From Codonopsis lanceolata (Eukaryota; Streptophyta; Magnoliopsida; Asterales; Campanulaceae): a stretch of 64,000 bases of DNA. Below the pieces are notes generated by a model. It searched no databases, had not been told where the DNA came from, and saw only the letters and a program-made list of their open reading frames with translations. Positions 60,563 through 64,000 of the stretch are shown piece by piece. Each line of letters starts with the position of its first letter. Position 1 is the stretch's first letter. The stretch is taken from assembly GCA_013146195.2 (NCBI GenBank), contig CM028382.1, positions 115,147,023 through 115,211,022 on the forward strand, read 5' to 3'. The translations under genes were made by a program, and so were the position numbers.

Positions 60563-61202
60563 AGTGTTATCATCAGCAGCACCTAATTTAAATATTCTAG
60601 AGTGCTTAAACTCCTAATACTGAGATCAGTTTTGTTGATTTCTTCTGTAAAAATCAGTTGATGTTTTCTTTCTTTTTAGTTATTACTTATTATTGGTCAA
60701 TTAAAAGTGCGACAAACTTGACTGACATTGACTCTGTATATATAGTCGGCCCTCTCCCAAACAAATGGTCCTGGGTCTGCCCCTCTTTGGGTTTCCTTGA
60801 CTGACTTTAGTTATTTACATGAGGTGTAGAGCAAACGTATATATTACTTCAGATAGTTGGCTGACACTGATAATCCAGGCTTTTGTGCTGTATTTGTTCA
60901 ATCTAGGAAATCATACATCTTTTATAGCATGTACAAGTTTGCTTGTTATTGCATGTGTGTTGTGTGATTCTCTGATTGTAACTATTACAGTGTGTTTCGT
61001 GTGAGAGGATATATATTTATCTAAGGGTGTTTTTGATAACATTAAGGGCTGAATGTTGAATACCGAATAAACTTCTGAATGGTTTGAATTCATTAAGAGC
61101 CTGTCGAATGTTGAACAAATAAGTTTGTGTGGTAATTGAATTATTTTGATGTAATTGATTTTCAATTTTAACATACATATTCAATCAAATTCCTAGTAAC
61201 TA

Positions 61203-61462
61203 CACCCTTTGTCCCAAAAAAGAAATTCACTATCTTATAGGAAAATCAACCTAGGACAAAATTAGATTATTATTTAAAGTTCATTGATTATAATTTAGGT
61301 TATGAAATGCCAATCATGTAAAGAATATCAAAAAACTATCTGTAACAACTCTTAGAATTTCATAAATAAGTAGATTATTACCAATTTGGGTTAAAATTTA
61401 ATCACATTAACCAATGCGACTACATGAGTTACTTTTGAAATTATTTTATTTTAAAAGAGGGA
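61203..61462. mobile_element. Stowaway-like MITE, degenerate
   Basis: The left end CACCCTTTGTCCCAAAAAAG, with TA before it, and the right end TTTTAAAAGAGGGAG are imperfect inverted copies in intron 17. Confidence 0.55.
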
Positions 61463-61727
61463 GCATTATTTAATATTCGGAGAAAGAAAACAATTAAAAG
61501 AATGATTGATATATTTTCCTCTTTCACCCATAAGTCTTCTTTAAAAAAAAACATTTACACATAAATGTAATGTTTTAAATACAAAGCTAACAAAAAGGAA
61601 AAAAAAAGGGAAAGAAAATAAAGCTATACAAACTGTGCTGGAAGCTTTTTGTCTTCATTCATTCACATCTTTTTCCCAACATCAAACCCAATACAGATGA
61701 GTGAGTGGGCAGATCCATTGTTGATTA

Positions 61728-61881
61728 TGTTGAAGAAGAAGAGAAGAAGAGAAGAGTTTGGAGAAGCCGTAACCTAAATCACGGTTAGGCAGAAATATAT
61801 ATATGTTTGTGATAACAAATATTACACCAAGACCCCCCAAACATATACCTTATACCAACTAAACCCTTAATACTTCTAACA
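61728..61881 (-). repeat. Copia-3 3' LTR
   Basis: In minus it reads TGTTAGAAGTATTAAGGG to TTCTTCAACA, 154 bp, with the same ATATATAT and GGTTACGGCTTCTCC blocks as the Copia-2 LTRs but more substitutions. Confidence 0.9.
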
Positions 61882-64000
61882 CTCCCTCAGTGGAGCATAA
61901 ATGTTATGCATGCTTGACTTGTTACAAATATATCCTATTCTTGTGCCATTTAAAGACTTCGTGAAAATATCGCTAGTGATCGCCGAACAAAACTTCGTGG
62001 AAGTATTTTCTCTTGAAGTTTCTCACGAACAAAGTGACAATCAAGCTCAATATGCTTGTTCGTTCATGAAACACTTGGATTAGATGCAATATGAATAGCC
62101 TTGGTTGTCACACCACAACCGCATAGGCATTGGATTCCGATACCGATCTCCCAATAATCGGCACGAATCCACGCTAACTTCGCATGTAGCATGAGCCATA
62201 GCTTATTTTGATTCAAACTTGATCTTGACACAACCGGATTGTTTCTTACTCTTCCAAGAAACCAAGTTACCCCAACAAACACGCCTTGATATCGAAGTAG
62301 ATCTCTTATGCGGGGATCTGCCCAATCCGCATCGTGAAACCCTTCTACTCATATGTCGTGAGCTCGATATAGTATGCTAGCCTCGGATATCTCTTAAGAT
62401 ACCGAAGAATCTTAACAAGAGCTCTCGATGTGTAGTCCGCGAGAGGACATAAACCGACTTACTACACTAACAAATGCAATATTCGGTCTCGTCACGGCAA
62501 GATAGTTCAATTTCCCAACAAGCCGGTCGATATCTCCGGATCGTAAAGCTTTACCCCCTTCACTTGTAAGTTTCGTATTCGGATCATAGAGTCTCGAAGG
62601 CTTCGCTCCCAATATGCCTACCTCACTCAACAAGTCACACACATACTTTCTGCGGGACAAGAAGATGCCTTGCTTGCACCAGAGCAACCTCAATCCAGAA
62701 AGTATCTCAAATTACCGAGATCCTTCGTTTGAAACTTTTCTGAAGGAACCGCTTTTAGTGCACTAATACTGTATATCACTTCAGTGATGACAATATCATC
62801 CACATAAACAACCCGAAGAATGATTCCTTCACCTGCGCTTTGATAGAATCTTGAGTGATCACTCGACATCTCGTAAGCCGAACTTCTCAAGCACTACCTC
62901 ACTACAAAATCTCCCAAACCAGCACGCGTGGAGATTGTTTTAACCCGTATAATGACCGCTCGAACAAGCAAGCCAACCCAGACTCCCCACGCAACAGAGC
63001 CAGGAGGTCGCTCATGTAAATCACCATGAAGGAATGCTTCCTCGTGTAAATCGATTGATAAAGAGGCCAATGAGAAGAGGCGGCCAGAGATATAAGCGAG
63101 CAGGGAGGCAAGCTTGGAGAAAAAGTGTCAGTATAATCGATTGATAAAGAGGCCCTGAGAAGAGCAGGCGAGAGAGATAATAAGAAACGAGCGAAAAACC
63201 ATGAGGAGAAAAAGTAGACCCATTTGCCCAATCGATGGCATGGAACCAAATGTGAGATGAGGCGGTCTTAAGACCTCGTAAATCATTTGCCAACTGCTTC
63301 GTTTGATGGCGAAGAAGAAATGTTTGATTGTGCAAGAGCCGGTTTTCCTCGTCAGAGCACCCCCGGCCAGATCGGAGGCAAGAAGAGAATCGAACTAACA
63401 AAGAGAAATAGGATGTAACGAACCATAAGTAACGTTTACCTTTTCTAAGTTAGAAATAGGATGTAACGAGAATATCAAGAGGCAAACCTGAAGATCGAGA
63501 TAAGGCGGATAGGCGGCGAACGGACTCGGCGGGCAGCGGGAAGCGAGGAGGCGTGCGTCGGGGCCTCGCTTGTTGAATTCCCTTGAGGAGGGCTTGCGTC
63601 GGGTGTAAACTTGTTGAATAGGAGGGCAAGATTAGATAGAGTAGAAAATCATCATCGGAGAAAAAACTCAGTGGACTCCGATAGAGTAGAAGGACAGGCT
63701 CATGTCCGAAAAAAGAAACATTAGCCCAACAAGGCGAGCCTAAGACGAGCCAAAGAACCATCCGATGTAGGGTAGAAGGACAAGTCGGGAGAGAAGCACT
63801 CATGATAGACCTTATTTGCAGAATAACAGATGTTTACCTTGAGTGCCTTAATAACCAAATCATTAGGGCGATGATCAGAGCAGGCGGCCTTTGATATCCT
63901 TTACGAATATCTAGGGCGCTCAGAATAACCTCGCCCATGAGTGCCCTTCCAGGTGATCTAACTACATTAGCTTCGCATCACGACTGGGGAAGAGAATGAG
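61728..64000 (-). mobile_element. Copia-3, antisense Ty1/Copia element, same family as Copia-2, cut by window end
   Basis: Its 3' LTR (61,728-61,881, TG...CA) matches the Copia-2 LTR in inverse orientation. The body in minus shows RNase H (62,064-62,282), RT with CKQGIFLSRRKYVCDLLSEV and YVDDIVIT (62,412-62,890), and RT start/integrase-hinge sequence to 64,000. It carries many small indels relative to Copia-2 and is inactive. The base before the LTR is GATTA; the other flank is outside the window. Confidence 0.9.

Larger units (their letters stand above)
60164..61727. other. PIEZO intron 17, 5' part
   Basis: It contains C(18)A(11) at 60,534-60,562 and no coding exon. I looked for the conserved cap-domain start after the outer helix and did not find it. 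Confidence 0.55.

Noticed and set aside
60164..61727. PIEZO exon 18 (start of cap domain)
   Set aside because: No frame follows the conserved sequence after the outer helix with proper splice sites in this stretch.

Overview
The window is AT-rich nuclear DNA of a flowering plant, probably a eudicot. The evidence is a plant-type PIEZO gene with canonical GT-AG introns, plant L1-type LINEs, Ty1/Copia elements with a tRNA-Met-type primer site, hAT elements with 8-bp target duplications, and Stowaway MITEs. No prokaryotic features, rRNA, tRNA or CRISPR arrays were seen.

Layout. Bases 1-7.3 kb are upstream intergenic DNA, dominated by a 4.3-kb long-inverted-repeat element (~0.26-4.54 kb) and a 34-bp tandem repeat (~6.07-6.27 kb). 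One host gene fills the rest: a plus-strand PIEZO mechanosensitive channel gene starting at 7,540. I can join 17 exons, ending at 60,163, into one open frame of 2,176 codons with every splice phase agreeing. The window stops before the last exons, so the cap, inner pore helix and C-terminal domain are missing. Introns range from 93 bp to 15.8 kb.

The large introns hold nested transposons. Intron 1 (14.2 kb) carries a decayed full-length-type LINE (LINE-B) broken by two hAT-like elements, a younger antisense LINE (LINE-C) and a third hAT element. Intron 4 carries a 910-bp hAT element. Introns 5-7 carry MITEs and LINE tails. Intron 8 (15.8 kb) holds a LINE inside a LINE, a TRIM-like remnant, and an antisense Copia (Copia-1) that hosts three LINE insertions and a sense Copia (Copia-2). 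Intron 17 contains an antisense Copia (Copia-3) running off the window. One LINE family accounts for about 16 recognisable 3' ends, six in plus and ten in minus orientation, including tail-only insertions of 20-50 bp.

No new defence, biosynthetic or regulatory system was found. The most useful observations are the intact reading frame across a transposon-filled gene, a duplicated splice acceptor in intron 10, a possible in-frame upstream start codon, a conserved LINE 3' hairpin, tail-only LINE insertions, insertions that deleted target sequence, and a dense cluster of small indels in Copia-3.
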